A stretch of DNA of 64,000 bases, taken from NCBI GenBank assembly GCA_026707745.1, contig JAPOWG010000089.1:79438-143437 (forward strand), written 5' to 3'. The DNA comes from Chloroflexota bacterium. Lineage in GTDB: Bacteria > Chloroflexota > Anaerolineae > Aggregatilineales > Phototrophicaceae. The notes under the pieces were generated by a model that saw only the letters and a program-made list of their open reading frames with translations, ran no database searches and was not told the DNA's origin. The position numbers and the translations under genes are program-made. Positions 33,375-43,476 of the stretch are shown in pieces (the first letter of the stretch is position 1; every line of letters starts with the position of its first letter).

Positions 33375-35735
33375 TCAGGGAAGCACCGGACACTCCGAAC
33401 CGGTAATCGGGGTCACCGTGTCATTGCGGATCCAGCCGGTCAAATCGCTGTCGACGATCCTGACCCGAACGTAAAACCAAATCGGTCCGTTCACAGTGCC
33501 TTCTTCCCGCTGCTGCTGCAGTATCGGCAAGATTGTCGCGGGCGGGATGCGTGCGACCATTTCCGACGAAAGCTTGGGGCGCCAGCGCAAGTTTATTCCG
33601 TTCTGACCCAAAACAACGGCGCGGCACAATTCCGGCGGCGTCGGCGTCACCGTCGGCGTATTGGTAGCGGTTGGCGTATTGGTAGCTGTCGACGTCACGG
33701 TCGGCGTGTAAGTGTTTGTCGGCGTGTGTGATGGCGTAAATGTATATGTCGGCGTGAAGGTCTCGGTCGGCGGCGGCGTAGCTGTTGGGGTGGCGGTGGG
33801 CGTTGGCGTATAGGTCGGCGTGAACGTGTCCGTCGGCGTGGGCGTGATCGTCGGTGTATGAGTCGCTGTTGGCGTGTGTGTCGCTGTTGGCGTATGAGTC
33901 GCAGTCGGGAAGAGTATCGGCTCCCACTGGCCGCGAGCCATCACAGCGGTGATGCTGCCCATACCCAGGAGAATGATTATCACGATTAGCATGACGATGC
34001 GTCCGCGGTTTCGATGACGGCGTATCACAGTTTCCACGCGCGAAAGATCTGTGCGCCTGCCCAGAATGCGGAAGGGCTCCTCGCGCATGGCCTCCAGCCA
34101 GGTCTTGGCATCGCGCATATTGCCTTCTTGCAGCGCTTCGTCCGCGCGCTCCAGGTATCGTGTGAACAGGTCGTTCACCGTGCTGCGATAGCGCTCGTCT
34201 TGCGCGTATTCACCCACAAGCTCCGCCAGCATTTGACGCGCCTGCGCCAATTCGGCGTCGAAATTCTGCGTGACCAGCGCCTGGGCGCGCTTTATTACTT
34301 GTTGCGCGCGGCTGCTGTCAGCTTGCAGGTTGCGCGCCCGCATCAATAATTCCGAAAATGCGCCGTCGGTCGGGTCTAGCTCCAACCCCAACTCAACCAG
34401 CTTAATGGCGGCATTCATCAGCAAAATGCGTTCGTCAAGCGTGGTTGCGTTGTTAGCGTGGTTTATGGTCAATTGCGCTTGATCGTTGACCTGGCTGCGA
34501 ATCGCGGCCAGCTTTGTATCCAGTTCGTGCTGAATCTGCGCCAAGCGCTGGCTATTGGGCAACAGTTGCCGCCCGTGCGATAGCAATGTGCGTACGCCGC
34601 TGATCTGGGCAACCTGCTCCTCAAGCGTGCCGCCAATCGTGTTCATGTTGACGGAGATCTGATCGACGTCTCGTTGCACCCGCCGGACCATTTCCAGACG
34701 TTCCTCCGCCTGTGGATCGTTGGGTACCACGCGCAAGGCGCCTTCGTACTTGCGCAAGGCTTCGGAAAAACTATCGTTCGCCATTAAACGGTCGCCATCC
34801 GCCAGCAGTTCGCGGGCTAGAGCCAAGTCTTGTATATCCAACAGAGCTTGCTCGACGTCTTTCCAGGTCAGGATGCCGTCGCGTTCCGCAAGTTCACGCG
34901 CCTCACGGTACAAACCCGAGGCCTGTTCGTAGTTGCCGGCGCGTACTAGCGAGTTGGCGCGGTTATAGGCGACCCGCGCCTCGAAGGGAATCCGATGATC
35001 GGGTACGATGCCGCGGATCAAGTTGTCTTCGGATTTTTCCCTGTATTCCAGCGCTGTAGGGTTATTTGACTGGATCGCCAGGATGCGGTTAGCGATGTCT
35101 ATAGTCTGCTGGTAATCGCCCGAATAATAGTATTCAGTTAAGCGCGACAGAAGATCGTCCAGCGAGACGCTTGCCTGTGGGCTCAGTTCTTCGGGGGGCT
35201 GGCTTGCCGGTGTCGACGGCTGTCCCGGTGTCAGTGGCGGCGTATAGCCGGCAGCGGCAGAAGGATCCCGCGTCGAATCCACATTTGGGGGTCGCGTTGG
35301 ACTTATCTCCTGTGACGGCGCGGAAAGGATATTGTGACGCGCGAACAACTCCTGCACACGCTGTTTTGCCTGTGCGCTATGCCTGCTCGCTTGTCGTAGC
35401 AGGTTGATCGCATCAGGATTGCCGGGATCAAGCTGCAAGGCATCCGCTAGAATATCGATGGCTTCGTCAACATCGTCATCGTCGCCGGCGATCTCGATTC
35501 GAATGCGCGCGCGGCGCACCAGACCGCGGATCGCCGCGATACTGCTTTGTGATCCGCTTTGGCTGCTGCTGGCGATTTCGGAAAAGAGCGCCTGCGCGAT
35601 CGCTTCAAGAGGGGTGTTTTTGGCTTCCGTCAACAGGTCGCGAGCTTCTTGTTCAAGCTCAATCAGGGCATGCGGGTCGGTAGTGCGGCGCGCTCGATGA
35701 CGTAAATCATCAATCGCCCGTTGCAATTCCTGCAT
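33375..35735 (-). CDS. TPR/coiled-coil membrane protein with Thr/Pro-repeat stalk and SH3-like domain
   Basis: 786 residues. The cytoplasmic part (about 1-575) is helical with TPR-like units ([73 protein letters not shown]). One membrane helix follows at about 577-598 ([21 protein letters not shown]). Then a stalk of [13 protein letters not shown] repeats at about 610-698 leads to a C-terminal SH3-like domain ([36 protein letters not shown]...[11 protein letters not shown]). This topology, with cytoplasmic TPRs and an outer SH3 head on a Thr/Pro stalk, is common in Anaerolineae. It may link a cytoplasmic complex to the envelope; no partner is evident. Confidence 0.85.
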   Translation of the reverse strand: MQELQRAIDDLRHRARRTTDPHALIELEQEARDLLTEAKNTPLEAIAQALFSEIASSSQSGSQSSIAAIRGLVRRARIRIEIAGDDDDVDEAIDILADALQLDPGNPDAINLLRQASRHSAQAKQRVQELFARHNILSAPSQEISPTRPPNVDSTRDPSAAAGYTPPLTPGQPSTPASQPPEELSPQASVSLDDLLSRLTEYYYSGDYQQTIDIANRILAIQSNNPTALEYREKSEDNLIRGIVPDHRIPFEARVAYNRANSLVRAGNYEQASGLYREARELAERDGILTWKDVEQALLDIQDLALARELLADGDRLMANDSFSEALRKYEGALRVVPNDPQAEERLEMVRRVQRDVDQISVNMNTIGGTLEEQVAQISGVRTLLSHGRQLLPNSQRLAQIQHELDTKLAAIRSQVNDQAQLTINHANNATTLDERILLMNAAIKLVELGLELDPTDGAFSELLMRARNLQADSSRAQQVIKRAQALVTQNFDAELAQARQMLAELVGEYAQDERYRSTVNDLFTRYLERADEALQEGNMRDAKTWLEAMREEPFRILGRRTDLSRVETVIRRHRNRGRIVMLIVIIILLGMGSITAVMARGQWEPILFPTATHTPTATHTPTATHTPTITPTPTDTFTPTYTPTPTATPTATPPPTETFTPTYTFTPSHTPTNTYTPTVTSTATNTPTATNTPTVTPTPPELCRAVVLGQNGINLRWRPKLSSEMVARIPPATILPILQQQREEGTVNGPIWFYVRVRIVDSDLTGWIRNDTVTPITGSECPVLP
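33643..33909. repeat. tandem 18-bp minisatellite coding the Thr/Pro stalk
   Basis: Within the preceding gene, units such as GGCGTATGAGTCGCTGTT recur at 18-bp steps near 33855-33909, and looser 6- and 12-bp relatives fill the rest. All variants keep Thr-Pro-containing hexapeptides. It is a likely length-variable region. Confidence 0.75.
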
Positions 35736-36133
35736 CTACTGCATCCCTTATTTAATAAACTGACGTTGCTCACGCGCCCAGAGCGCCTATTGTCATACGT
35801 GAGCGCAACCGTCTTTCTCGCTGCCCAAGGTCAGTGTCTGCGCGATCGCCGAGCCGCTTCAAAGAAACCTCATAGGATCGACGGCAAATACGAACCTTGA
35901 CGGCAAATGGCTAGGGACCGGGAGTGGCGAAAACGCGGACATGGGAAATCCGCCTGTGTTCGAAAATCGCGGTAAAACCCCCCTCTCCAATGCCTTGGGG
36001 AGGGGCCGGGGCTGGGGTTAGAATGAACGATGTCCAACAATGAAGGCACTCCCCGGGACCAATCCAATTACCACTTCGAGGAAAACTGTGCTAAAGTTAA
36101 ACTATACTTTACTTCAACAACATTCAACAACTT
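35736..36133. other. 398-bp intergenic region with one repeat B copy
   Basis: A repeat B copy lies at 35977-36022 (CCCCCCTCTCC, CTTGGGGAGGGG and CCGGGGCTGGGG). The last 60 bases before the next gene are AT-rich and may hold a promoter, but I could not fix hexamers. No gene is seen. Confidence 0.6.
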
Positions 36134-36460
36134 ATGCTATCATCCCAACACATCAGACCTAGGTACAAGCTGATCCTATTCTACAATATCAGACCCGATA
36201 AACAAGACCAATACTACCGCTACATGCTAAGTAGCTTTGTGCCGGCCATTCAGAAATTAGGCGTCTACATGCACATGGCCTGGCACGTCGCCTATGGAGA
36301 TTACCCCATGCGTAAGATCGAATTTGTCACGGAAAACGCCGAGGTATTGCGGCAGTTGTTCCTCAGCGATGAGTGGGATGAACTCGAAAGCAAATTGATG
36401 CGCTTTGTCCAAGACTATGAGCGCAAAGTTGTCGATTACCGCAACGGTTTCCAGGTTTAG
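36134..36460 (+). CDS. small hypothetical protein (possible NIPSNAP/ABM-like ferredoxin fold)
   Basis: 108 residues, no signal peptide. The pattern YKLILFYNIRPDKQDQYYRYMLSSFVPAIQKLGVYMHMAWHVAYGDYPMRKIEFVTENAEVLRQLFLSDEWDELESKLMRFVQDYERKVV alternates beta strands and helices like dimeric alpha/beta-barrel (NIPSNAP or antibiotic-monooxygenase) proteins. The composition and codon use support a real gene. Function is unknown. It lies alone before the MscS gene. Confidence 0.7.
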   Translation: MLSSQHIRPRYKLILFYNIRPDKQDQYYRYMLSSFVPAIQKLGVYMHMAWHVAYGDYPMRKIEFVTENAEVLRQLFLSDEWDELESKLMRFVQDYERKVVDYRNGFQV

Positions 36461-36597
36461 CGTTTCCCGCAAATTCGGCTAATCCCTGCGCCGTCGCTTC
36501 TGACGGACGCGAGACCCGCGCAGGCTTGAATCTCCCTCATGACTGCGGCAGAATTAGCCTCGCTAGACTGACGAACTTCATTTGAATTGAGCAACAG

Positions 36598-37803
36598 ATG
36601 GATCTGCTCGCTACTTTGCAATTTCTCGAGAATCAACCGCCTCTGGTGAAAGACATCATCGTCAATCTACTGCTGATCATCATTTGCATCTTGATAGTCG
36701 TGATCCTGCGCTGGGTCTTGACCGCGATAATCTTTCGTCCTCTGCGTATCGTTGTGCGGCGCACGCAGACCGAAGTCGACGATGAACTGCTCAATCAAAG
36801 TCTGACGCCGGTACGAATCGCCGTTGTCGGTTTGGGAATCATCTTCACGGTTAATCTGTTTCAATTCGGGCCGGAAGTACAACAAATCGCGGAAACGGTC
36901 GGTCGCTCACTGATCATTGGCTCCGTGTTCTTCGCCTTGATCCGAATGTTTCAGGTTGTCTCCTTGCATCCGGCCTTCTTCAGGCAAATCACCGGTTTGA
37001 CAATCCCCGATCGCTTGCTGCCGTTTTTGAACACAGTCGTCAAATACGTCATCATTGCCTTGGGCGCCATTTTTATCTTGCAAGAACTGAACTTCGATGT
37101 CGCTGCATTGATCGCGTCCTTGGGCGTCGTCGGCATTGGCATATCTTTGGCATCGCAGGACACGGTTGGCAACCTCTTTGGTTTCGCAGCTATCGTAAGT
37201 GACAATCCTTTCAAGGTGGGCGACTTTATCAGAACGCCCGATGTGACCGGCATTGTTGAACAAGTGGGCATGCGCTCGACCCGGATCCGCCAGTTGGATC
37301 AGGTGCTGGTCACGGTTCCCAACAACCTGTTGACAAATGCTGTTGTTATGAATTTGTCGCGCCTGGAAAAACGACGTTTCGATGTCACCTTGACTTTCAC
37401 CTACAGCACCAAATCTACGCAACTGCGTGCGGTTGTCGAAGCCATCCGCGAGTTGCTGCTGAAAACCGACGATATCGATCCCGAATCGGTGATCGTACAC
37501 TTTGTCGATTTCAGTTCCAGTTCACTCGACGTGCGTATCATTTGCCAAATTCTGCTCGCCGATTGGCGGGAATATACCGCGCTCAAAGAGACGCTGCTTC
37601 TGGAGATTATGGGCATTGCCGAGGATCTCGACATCAGCTTCGCCTTCCCAAGTCGCTCGATTTACATTGAAGGCATGACCGGCGCCGCCAGATCAGAGCA
37701 GGAATCATCCATAGACGAGAGTCAACTGCCCGGGCAAGATGTAGGACAATCTCCGCGACCCGAGCAAAAAAGTCCCGACAGTTCCCCGCCTCCCGCCCCA
37801 TGA
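36598..37803 (+). CDS. MscS-family mechanosensitive ion channel
   Basis: 401 residues. Four or five membrane helices fill the first 190 residues; the pore-lining helix is ELNFDVAALIASLGVVGIGISLASQDTVGNLFGFAAIV with the Gly/Ala-packed MscS signature. The beta domain follows (DNPFKVGDFIRTPDVTGIVEQVGMRSTRIRQLDQVLVTVPNNLLTNAVVMNLS). The channel opens under membrane tension and relieves hypo-osmotic stress. The C-terminal tail of about 35 residues is polar and Pro/Ser-rich. The stop codon overlaps the start of the next gene by four bases (ATGA), indicating translational coupling. Confidence 0.94.
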   Translation: MDLLATLQFLENQPPLVKDIIVNLLLIIICILIVVILRWVLTAIIFRPLRIVVRRTQTEVDDELLNQSLTPVRIAVVGLGIIFTVNLFQFGPEVQQIAETVGRSLIIGSVFFALIRMFQVVSLHPAFFRQITGLTIPDRLLPFLNTVVKYVIIALGAIFILQELNFDVAALIASLGVVGIGISLASQDTVGNLFGFAAIVSDNPFKVGDFIRTPDVTGIVEQVGMRSTRIRQLDQVLVTVPNNLLTNAVVMNLSRLEKRRFDVTLTFTYSTKSTQLRAVVEAIRELLLKTDDIDPESVIVHFVDFSSSSLDVRIICQILLADWREYTALKETLLLEIMGIAEDLDISFAFPSRSIYIEGMTGAARSEQESSIDESQLPGQDVGQSPRPEQKSPDSSPPPAP

Positions 37804-38324
37804 CGGCATCCCCGGAGGGCTTGCGCGCCGCCCTCAATTTCTCTGAAAGCGACCTGCGGGCCAACAGACAAGGCCAGCTTTCGATTGAACAGGTGAAGCG
37901 ATTGCGGCGCCACCAACGCCGGTCGGCGCTTATAGGCGCGCTGGTTTTTTCGGCGCTCGTGCTCGCTTCAACCGCGCTGATATTTGCTGGCCAGACTGGA
38001 AACAACCCGATCATGTTGCTGGCAGGTCTGGGCTTGATTCTGGTCAACGCCTTGATGGTCGGTCATATGGGTCGCGACATCATGCGTATCAACAGCGATC
38101 TGCGATCAAATGGCGTCGAGGTGCTTGCGGGCAATGTGGAGCGAGTACTACGCCGGGGACGACAGCGCGACAACTACCTGCTTAAGATAGCCGATCAAAC
38201 GCTTTATGTGACAAAAGACGTCTTCTTGCAGTTTGATCATCTGATGCCCTATCGCATTTATCGAACGCGTCTCACGCGCATTTTGTTGTCCGCGGAGCCT
38301 GCTCCAGACGGACAAGAGACATGA
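37800..38324 (+). CDS. membrane protein of unknown function coupled to the MscS channel
   Basis: 174 residues with two membrane helices at about 42-63 and 68-88 (ALIGALVFSALVLASTALIFAG, IMLLAGLGLILVNALMVGHMG), a charged N-terminus and a soluble C-terminal domain (VEVLAGNVERVLRRGRQRDNYLLKIADQTLYVTKDVFLQFDHLMPYRIYRTRLTRILLSAEP). It overlaps the channel gene by four bases and so is translated with it. I do not recognise the family. It could modulate or anchor the channel, which is inferred from position only. Confidence 0.8.
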   Translation: MTASPEGLRAALNFSESDLRANRQGQLSIEQVKRLRRHQRRSALIGALVFSALVLASTALIFAGQTGNNPIMLLAGLGLILVNALMVGHMGRDIMRINSDLRSNGVEVLAGNVERVLRRGRQRDNYLLKIADQTLYVTKDVFLQFDHLMPYRIYRTRLTRILLSAEPAPDGQET

Positions 38325-38449
38325 TCACCAAATAGGCATCCGACCCAGGATAATAGTCCCAATTTTTCTTCACCACCGAAAGCGCCGAGGGGCGCGTAGA
38401 CTCAACCCGCCGACACAGCGTTCACTTCTCACAGGGCAAAACTTCTCAG

Positions 38450-38612
38450 TAAAACCAGGAAAGTAATGCAGATTCTTCAAAAGTAGCGATCTGTAGGGGC
38501 GTTTCGCTGAAACGCCCGCAATATATATTCCTCTGCTTGGTTTTTCTCTGTGCTCTCTGTGTTCTCTGTGGTTAGATTTTTTTTTCACGACTTACTTGCA
38601 CTTACTTCTGAA
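38450..38612 (+). repeat. compound repeat block (A hairpin plus CTCTGTG tract)
   Basis: A run of about 160 bases, starting near GTAAAACCAGGAAAGTAATG, then a repeat A hairpin with arms GGGCGTTTC/GAAACGCCC, then CTCTGTG repeats and a T-run. Near-identical blocks occur at 57703-57862 and 62694-62853; truncated ones lie at 57007-57112 and 63952-64000. Confidence 0.85.
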
Positions 38613-38660
38613 TCTGCGTACAAAACGGTGATAGTGACTTTGCACTGAAGCCTGCTTGTA

Positions 38661-38754
38661 GCCGCTCGGCGTGTAACCGGCGAAAGGGTCTGCCGCGGTC
38701 GCGCAAAATCGTAAGCCTTATCGTCGCATGAGCAACGCAGTTTACGTAAACAGG
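38661..38754 (-). repeat. dispersed repeat C, inverted copy
   Basis: Reads GCCGCTCGGCGTGTAACCGG on the plus strand, the reverse complement of the end of the other repeat C copies, and ends in TTTACGTAAA. It is the only copy found in this orientation. Confidence 0.75.
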
Positions 38755-38917
38755 GGCAAGTGTACGACTATATTTTTGAAAGGCTTTTCTCTGTGCTCTC
38801 AGTAGGACCAACAAAGTCATGCTAATGCACTCCAAAATAATAGTCGGCGGTAGGGGCGACCGACCCGCAGTGTCTACGCGCGGCGCCGGGTCGCCCGTAA
38901 AACCTAGCCGGAACGGT

Positions 38918-38937
38918 GGGCGAGCCAAGGCTCGCCC
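38918..38937 (+). repeat. dispersed hairpin repeat A
   Basis: GGGCGAGCC-AA-GGCTCGCCC, nine perfect base pairs with a two-base loop. The inner arm differs from other copies but remains complementary. Confidence 0.8.
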
Positions 38938-39143
38938 CTGCGGCTCGACGTCGGAATTTGCATGACTTACCTGATTCTACTTCTGTGCCGTCGGTGGTTA
39001 ATAATCAGTCCAATTTGGCATCATATCAGTCGCCGCCAGCTAGATGCGATTGCCCGGCATCCGCGCCGCCATAGCCGACAAGTTTGCCGAGGTGGTGATA
39101 GAATGTGACAGTGAACTGTTGAGCAAACGCTGAAGGATTGACC

Positions 39144-41546
39144 GTGTTGCGACTGCTGCGAAGCCATCATACATTGGCGCTCTGCGGTTATCTGCTTGTT
39201 ACCTTGTATCTGATCTCATCTGTACTAAGCGCCTTTTCCACGCGTTTCCTGGGCGGTGGGACGGGCGATGCCTACGAGATGGCGCGCCACGTCTGGTGGT
39301 ACAAGGCAGCCCTGGAAAGCGGCGACGACGTCTTCTACCATTCACTGCTGGCCTACCCGGACGGTTTTCCGGACACAGCCTTGTGGTCCAGCCCCTTGCA
39401 GTACTTTCCCATGTGGCTCTTCGCCTTCGCTATGCCCCTGGCAACTGCATATAACTTGGGACTTCTCATAACTCTGACCTTGAACGGTTGGGCGATGTAC
39501 GTCTTCGCCTGCCAACGCATTTCCAGCCGCCACCTTGTTCCTGCCTGGATAGCGGGATTAATCTTTATGGTCTTCCCGGCAATGCAGGGACATCTATTTG
39601 ACGGGCATGCTGGCTTGATTGTGCAATGGCCGGTACCGATTCTACTGTTGAGCCTGTTCAAATACGTCGATGCCGGGCGCAAGCGCTGGTTTGCGCTCTC
39701 GGTGATCTTTTTCCTCCTCTCCGCGATGGGACACAGTTTGCAATTCTTGTATTTGCTGGCCCCGCTGATTGCGCTCTTTACCCTGGCGCGTCTTTACCGC
39801 AGGGACTACGTAGGCGCGACGCGTACAGTATCGGTCGCGCTTCTCGGGACAATACTCTTGATCGGATTTCTCTGGCCAGTTGTCGAAAGGATTCTTCAAT
39901 CTCCACATTACGGCGGGGCGGGCGGCTACGTGCGTTACAGTATCGATCTCTTGGGTCTGGTTACGCCTTCTTTCGAGAATCCATTCTGGCGCGATATCGC
40001 GTCCCACTCTAGTCGCGTACTCGGTACAAATCTTGGTGAAGGCGCCAGCTATATCGGCGCCATCGGCGGGATTCTGGCGCTTGTCGGCTTGCTTTTCCGC
40101 CGACAGGCACACTGGTGGTTGCTGGTGGCGGTCGCCGCCTGGTTATTGGCCTTGGGACCCGTGCTCAAGGTACTTGATGAAGCAGTTTCCGTGTCGGTTG
40201 CCGGCTACAGTACCGTTATTCCGCTTCCCTACGCATTCTTGATGAATCTCCCATTCGTAGAACTGGCGCGTACCCCGGGGCGGTTTATGTTCCTGTTTTC
40301 GGTCGCTCTGTCGATCATGGCGGGCTGGGGTATGTTGGTTCTTTGGGAGGGGCCTTTGTTTCAGCGACGCAGCCGCCTGATTCGCAATGCTATGGTGGTC
40401 TTGCTCGCCTTGCTCATATTTCACGACTATCAGTTGTTTGCGGCATTTCCAAGTGTTCCTGCTGCTATCCCGCAAGGCATTTTCGACTTGGCAAAACGAA
40501 GCGACATCCGCGCCGTCTATAACGTCCCGCACGATCATTTGCTCTCGGCCAAAGAGGCGATGTATCTGCAAACGGCGCACGAAAAACCCCTGGTCGCCGG
40601 GCACGATACGCGCGTCACACCGGTGGATCCAGCCAGGCTGGTGCTGCTTTCCAGCTTTCATCCCTTGCTTTTGGCCGAGGCCGGCGCCGACGCGGTGATC
40701 ATCAATAAAGCCCGCGCCCGGGAAAGCGGTCAATTCAACCTACTCTATCCTCAAGCGCTGGCGCGCCTGGGCGATCCCATCTTTGAAGACGATAGATTTG
40801 CCGTATTTGAATCACGGTCATCCCGACGTAGCGCGACCCGGGAACCGGTTTATTCACTTGTCTCGGACGCCGGGTCGCACAACGTTTATATCTTTAAGCA
40901 GCGACCGGGATGGCTGACCTTCCGCGCGACCTTGGAGGCGGTAAACCGCCGCGTCAATCTCTCGCTCAACGACGTACCGCTTCAGGCTGTGAACGTCGTC
41001 GGTCAGACGGTCTTGTCCATTCCCTTGCCAATCGCGCGCCGGGGTTATAATACCCTGCGCATCGAGCTGGATCCTCCCTGCCCGGATCGAGTTGATACGA
41101 CTGTCTTGCTCTGTCACGACGTAACCATGGAAGATGTCGGGATCGAGCAGTTGACCGACGGCGCGATTTACGATCCGATACGCGTCGCGGGCGGTATTGA
41201 GCTGGCGGGCTACCATATGCCGGAAAATATTGCAGGCGAACTCGTCATCCATCTTTGGTGGAGCTTCGATTCCCCGCGAACCTTTAATGATCAGCGCTTT
41301 ATACACGTATTAAACGAGGATCGCGTCCTGATGCGGCAGGACGACATTCCTTTCGGGCCGGTGGAGGCTGGTTCGGACCATTTGGAAACGGTCCGACTGG
41401 ATGTAAGGGGCTTCGAACCGGGAGAATACCTGGTCTTGACCGGTTGGTACGCGCTGCCGGATATGGTGCGCTACGATGTCTTAACCAATGTGGCCGGAGC
41501 GCAAAATAGCACAATTGAACTGGGCAGATTTAGCGTCGCTGAATAG
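39144..41546 (+). CDS. large multi-pass membrane protein, GT-C glycosyltransferase-like
   Basis: About 800 residues. The first 440 hold some ten to twelve membrane helices, with DAYEMARHVWWYKAALESGDDVFYHSLLAYPDGFP in the first outer loop, a layout like GT-C enzymes that use lipid-linked sugars. The remaining 360 residues are a soluble outer domain (ENIAGELVIHLWWSFDSPRTFNDQRFIHVLNEDRVLMRQDDIPFG...) resembling a beta-sandwich. Start: the frame is open from a TTG at 39138, but the GTG at 39144 lies six bases after AAGGA and is preferred. It may glycosylate surface polymers; no donor or acceptor can be named. Confidence 0.82.
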   Translation: MLRLLRSHHTLALCGYLLVTLYLISSVLSAFSTRFLGGGTGDAYEMARHVWWYKAALESGDDVFYHSLLAYPDGFPDTALWSSPLQYFPMWLFAFAMPLATAYNLGLLITLTLNGWAMYVFACQRISSRHLVPAWIAGLIFMVFPAMQGHLFDGHAGLIVQWPVPILLLSLFKYVDAGRKRWFALSVIFFLLSAMGHSLQFLYLLAPLIALFTLARLYRRDYVGATRTVSVALLGTILLIGFLWPVVERILQSPHYGGAGGYVRYSIDLLGLVTPSFENPFWRDIASHSSRVLGTNLGEGASYIGAIGGILALVGLLFRRQAHWWLLVAVAAWLLALGPVLKVLDEAVSVSVAGYSTVIPLPYAFLMNLPFVELARTPGRFMFLFSVALSIMAGWGMLVLWEGPLFQRRSRLIRNAMVVLLALLIFHDYQLFAAFPSVPAAIPQGIFDLAKRSDIRAVYNVPHDHLLSAKEAMYLQTAHEKPLVAGHDTRVTPVDPARLVLLSSFHPLLLAEAGADAVIINKARARESGQFNLLYPQALARLGDPIFEDDRFAVFESRSSRRSATREPVYSLVSDAGSHNVYIFKQRPGWLTFRATLEAVNRRVNLSLNDVPLQAVNVVGQTVLSIPLPIARRGYNTLRIELDPPCPDRVDTTVLLCHDVTMEDVGIEQLTDGAIYDPIRVAGGIELAGYHMPENIAGELVIHLWWSFDSPRTFNDQRFIHVLNEDRVLMRQDDIPFGPVEAGSDHLETVRLDVRGFEPGEYLVLTGWYALPDMVRYDVLTNVAGAQNSTIELGRFSVAE

Positions 41547-41692
41547 CGATATGCTGGTCACAAATTTCCGATACCCGGTCGTGGCCTGGCGATGAGACTC
41601 TGCGCCAGAAGTCGGTCTTCTATAAGACTATGGCAAGAATTAGACGCCACACTTTTATCGAGGCTTCTCGAAACATGCGTGGAGATACGAAC

Positions 41693-43462
41693 GTGAATCA
41701 AGTCAAACGTTTACGAATACCGGTTGTTCTGCTCTTGCTGGTGATGGCGTCGTCATCATTAACTTACGCGGCGGACTTCGATACGACGAACTATCGCAAG
41801 ACCATGATCCAATTGCTAGCCGCGACATTTGATGTGGCGCGCGGTCGCCAGTCCGACCTGGAAATCTATGATGCCATCGCCGAGTCGGGCGATACGCTCT
41901 ATGTCGCCCCGTTGATCGACATCGCGTACTTCGCGCGCAACGCGACCTTGAACCGCTCTGTCATCAATGCGTTGAACACGCTGACCGGCGAAGACATGGA
42001 CTGGCGCGGCTACTTTGAATGGGCCGGGAGGAACGATATCGCCCTGCCGCCAGCCTATGAAGAATTCAAGGGACAGGTCTTGGCCGCCTTCGTCGATGCG
42101 GAATTCATGCGTTTCTTCGCTCCCGGCGTCCTGGACACGGCAAGAATCAATCTGGTTGAACCGGTCTGGGGCGGCGTCACGGTGGACGGCATCCCATCGC
42201 TGGTCAATGCGCGGCAGATCAGCCCGGAAGACGCGGCCACAGAAGGTCATGAGTTCGAGGACTTCTGTCGTGATTTCGATTGCAGCTATCCGGCGGCGGA
42301 CGAATTGGTCTTCGGTGTCAGCCTGGACGGGGACAGCCGCGCTTATCCGCTGCGTCTATTGAATTGGCACGAGATGTTCAACGACGTTATCGGCCACGCG
42401 CCCATGTATGACGCGCCTGATGGCGAGCAGGTTTGTAGCTTCCGCGCTCCTGCAACCTTTGTGGCTCGCGGGCGCGCGAACAATGATTGGATTCTCGTCC
42501 AAGGCCAATCCGCGGCTTGCCCGCGAGATGGTTGGCTGCAAATTGAAGACATTGAATGGGAAGGCGACGACGCAGAGTGGGAGAACCTGCCTGATCTTGG
42601 CGCCGGCGCAGAAGCGACGGACGACGGTCCCGCCGGACGGGTTCGCGGACGCCCGGTCATGCTGGCTTACTGCACGCTTTGTGGCGCCGGCGTTCTATAC
42701 GACGTCCAAATTGCCGATTTGACCTACACGGATCTCGACGGTGAGATCGTGAAACTTGGCGATACTGTCCTGGAGTTTGGATCGTCGGGTCTATTGATGC
42801 GCTCCAACAAACTCATGTACGATCGCAATACCGATACCGTCTGGAATGCGATTACCGGAACCCCCGCCTTTGGCCCGCTGGCCTCGAGCGACATCGTTTT
42901 GGACCTGCTTCCGGTTGTGGTCGTGGACTGGGCGAGCTGGCTGGAAAAGCATCCGGATACCAGCGTCTTGAGTTTGGACACCGGTTTCCTGCGCAACTAC
43001 ACCAATGGCGCCGCCTACAGCGACTATTTCAACAGCACTGAATTGATGTTCCCCTCCTGGCAGCAGGATACCGCGCTGGTCGAAAACAAGGACATGGTAT
43101 TCGCCTTGCGCCTGCAGGGGGAGGCAAAGGCCTATCCGCTGGAAACGATCATTCCCGAGCGCGTCATCAACGATCGCGTCGGTGCGACCAACCTGGTTAT
43201 CGTCGCTGACGCCTCGCCCGAGCGAGACTTTTTCGAACCTGGCGGGGCTGCCGTCCGCGCTTACGAGAGCGATGGGCGCCATTTCAGCGCGGGCGCTGAC
43301 AAGTCGACGCTCATCAGCGAAGATGGCCGCGACTGGCAAATAGCCGAGGACGCGCTGATCGCGGCGAATGGCGAAAGGCTGGAGCGCATCGGCGGGCATC
43401 TGGCTTTTTGGTTCGGCTGGTTCGGCTTCTATCCCGATACGCTGCTTTACGGCGCCGATTAG
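41693..43462 (+). CDS. secreted DUF3179-domain protein
   Basis: About 590 residues. The GTG at 41693 is preferred to upstream ATGs at 41630 and 41675 because GGAG lies eight bases before it and the product begins with a tidy signal peptide (VKRLRIPVVLLLLVMASSSLTYAADF). The DUF3179 pattern follows: PSLVNARQISPEDA, DELVFGVSLDGDSRAYPLRLLNWHEMFNDVIG, VRGRPVMLAYCTLCGAGVLYD and LLMRSNKLMYDRNTDTVWNAITGTPAFGPL. The family is widespread and of unknown biochemical function; the Cys-containing LAYCTLCG segment is typical. The protein acts outside the membrane. Confidence 0.87.
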   Translation: MNQVKRLRIPVVLLLLVMASSSLTYAADFDTTNYRKTMIQLLAATFDVARGRQSDLEIYDAIAESGDTLYVAPLIDIAYFARNATLNRSVINALNTLTGEDMDWRGYFEWAGRNDIALPPAYEEFKGQVLAAFVDAEFMRFFAPGVLDTARINLVEPVWGGVTVDGIPSLVNARQISPEDAATEGHEFEDFCRDFDCSYPAADELVFGVSLDGDSRAYPLRLLNWHEMFNDVIGHAPMYDAPDGEQVCSFRAPATFVARGRANNDWILVQGQSAACPRDGWLQIEDIEWEGDDAEWENLPDLGAGAEATDDGPAGRVRGRPVMLAYCTLCGAGVLYDVQIADLTYTDLDGEIVKLGDTVLEFGSSGLLMRSNKLMYDRNTDTVWNAITGTPAFGPLASSDIVLDLLPVVVVDWASWLEKHPDTSVLSLDTGFLRNYTNGAAYSDYFNSTELMFPSWQQDTALVENKDMVFALRLQGEAKAYPLETIIPERVINDRVGATNLVIVADASPERDFFEPGGAAVRAYESDGRHFSAGADKSTLISEDGRDWQIAEDALIAANGERLERIGGHLAFWFGWFGFYPDTLLYGAD

Positions 43463-43476
43463 GGACGTCGGCGATT

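Larger units (their letters stand above)
38325..39143. other. 819-bp repeat-rich intergenic island
   Basis: No credible gene. It contains repeat A hairpins (38497-38517 and 38918-38937), a compound block at 38450-38612, an inverted copy of repeat C (38661-38754), a CTCTGTG-type tract (38543-38580) and a TAGGGGCGACC half-site at 38851. Short frames here are repeat-derived. Confidence 0.75.
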
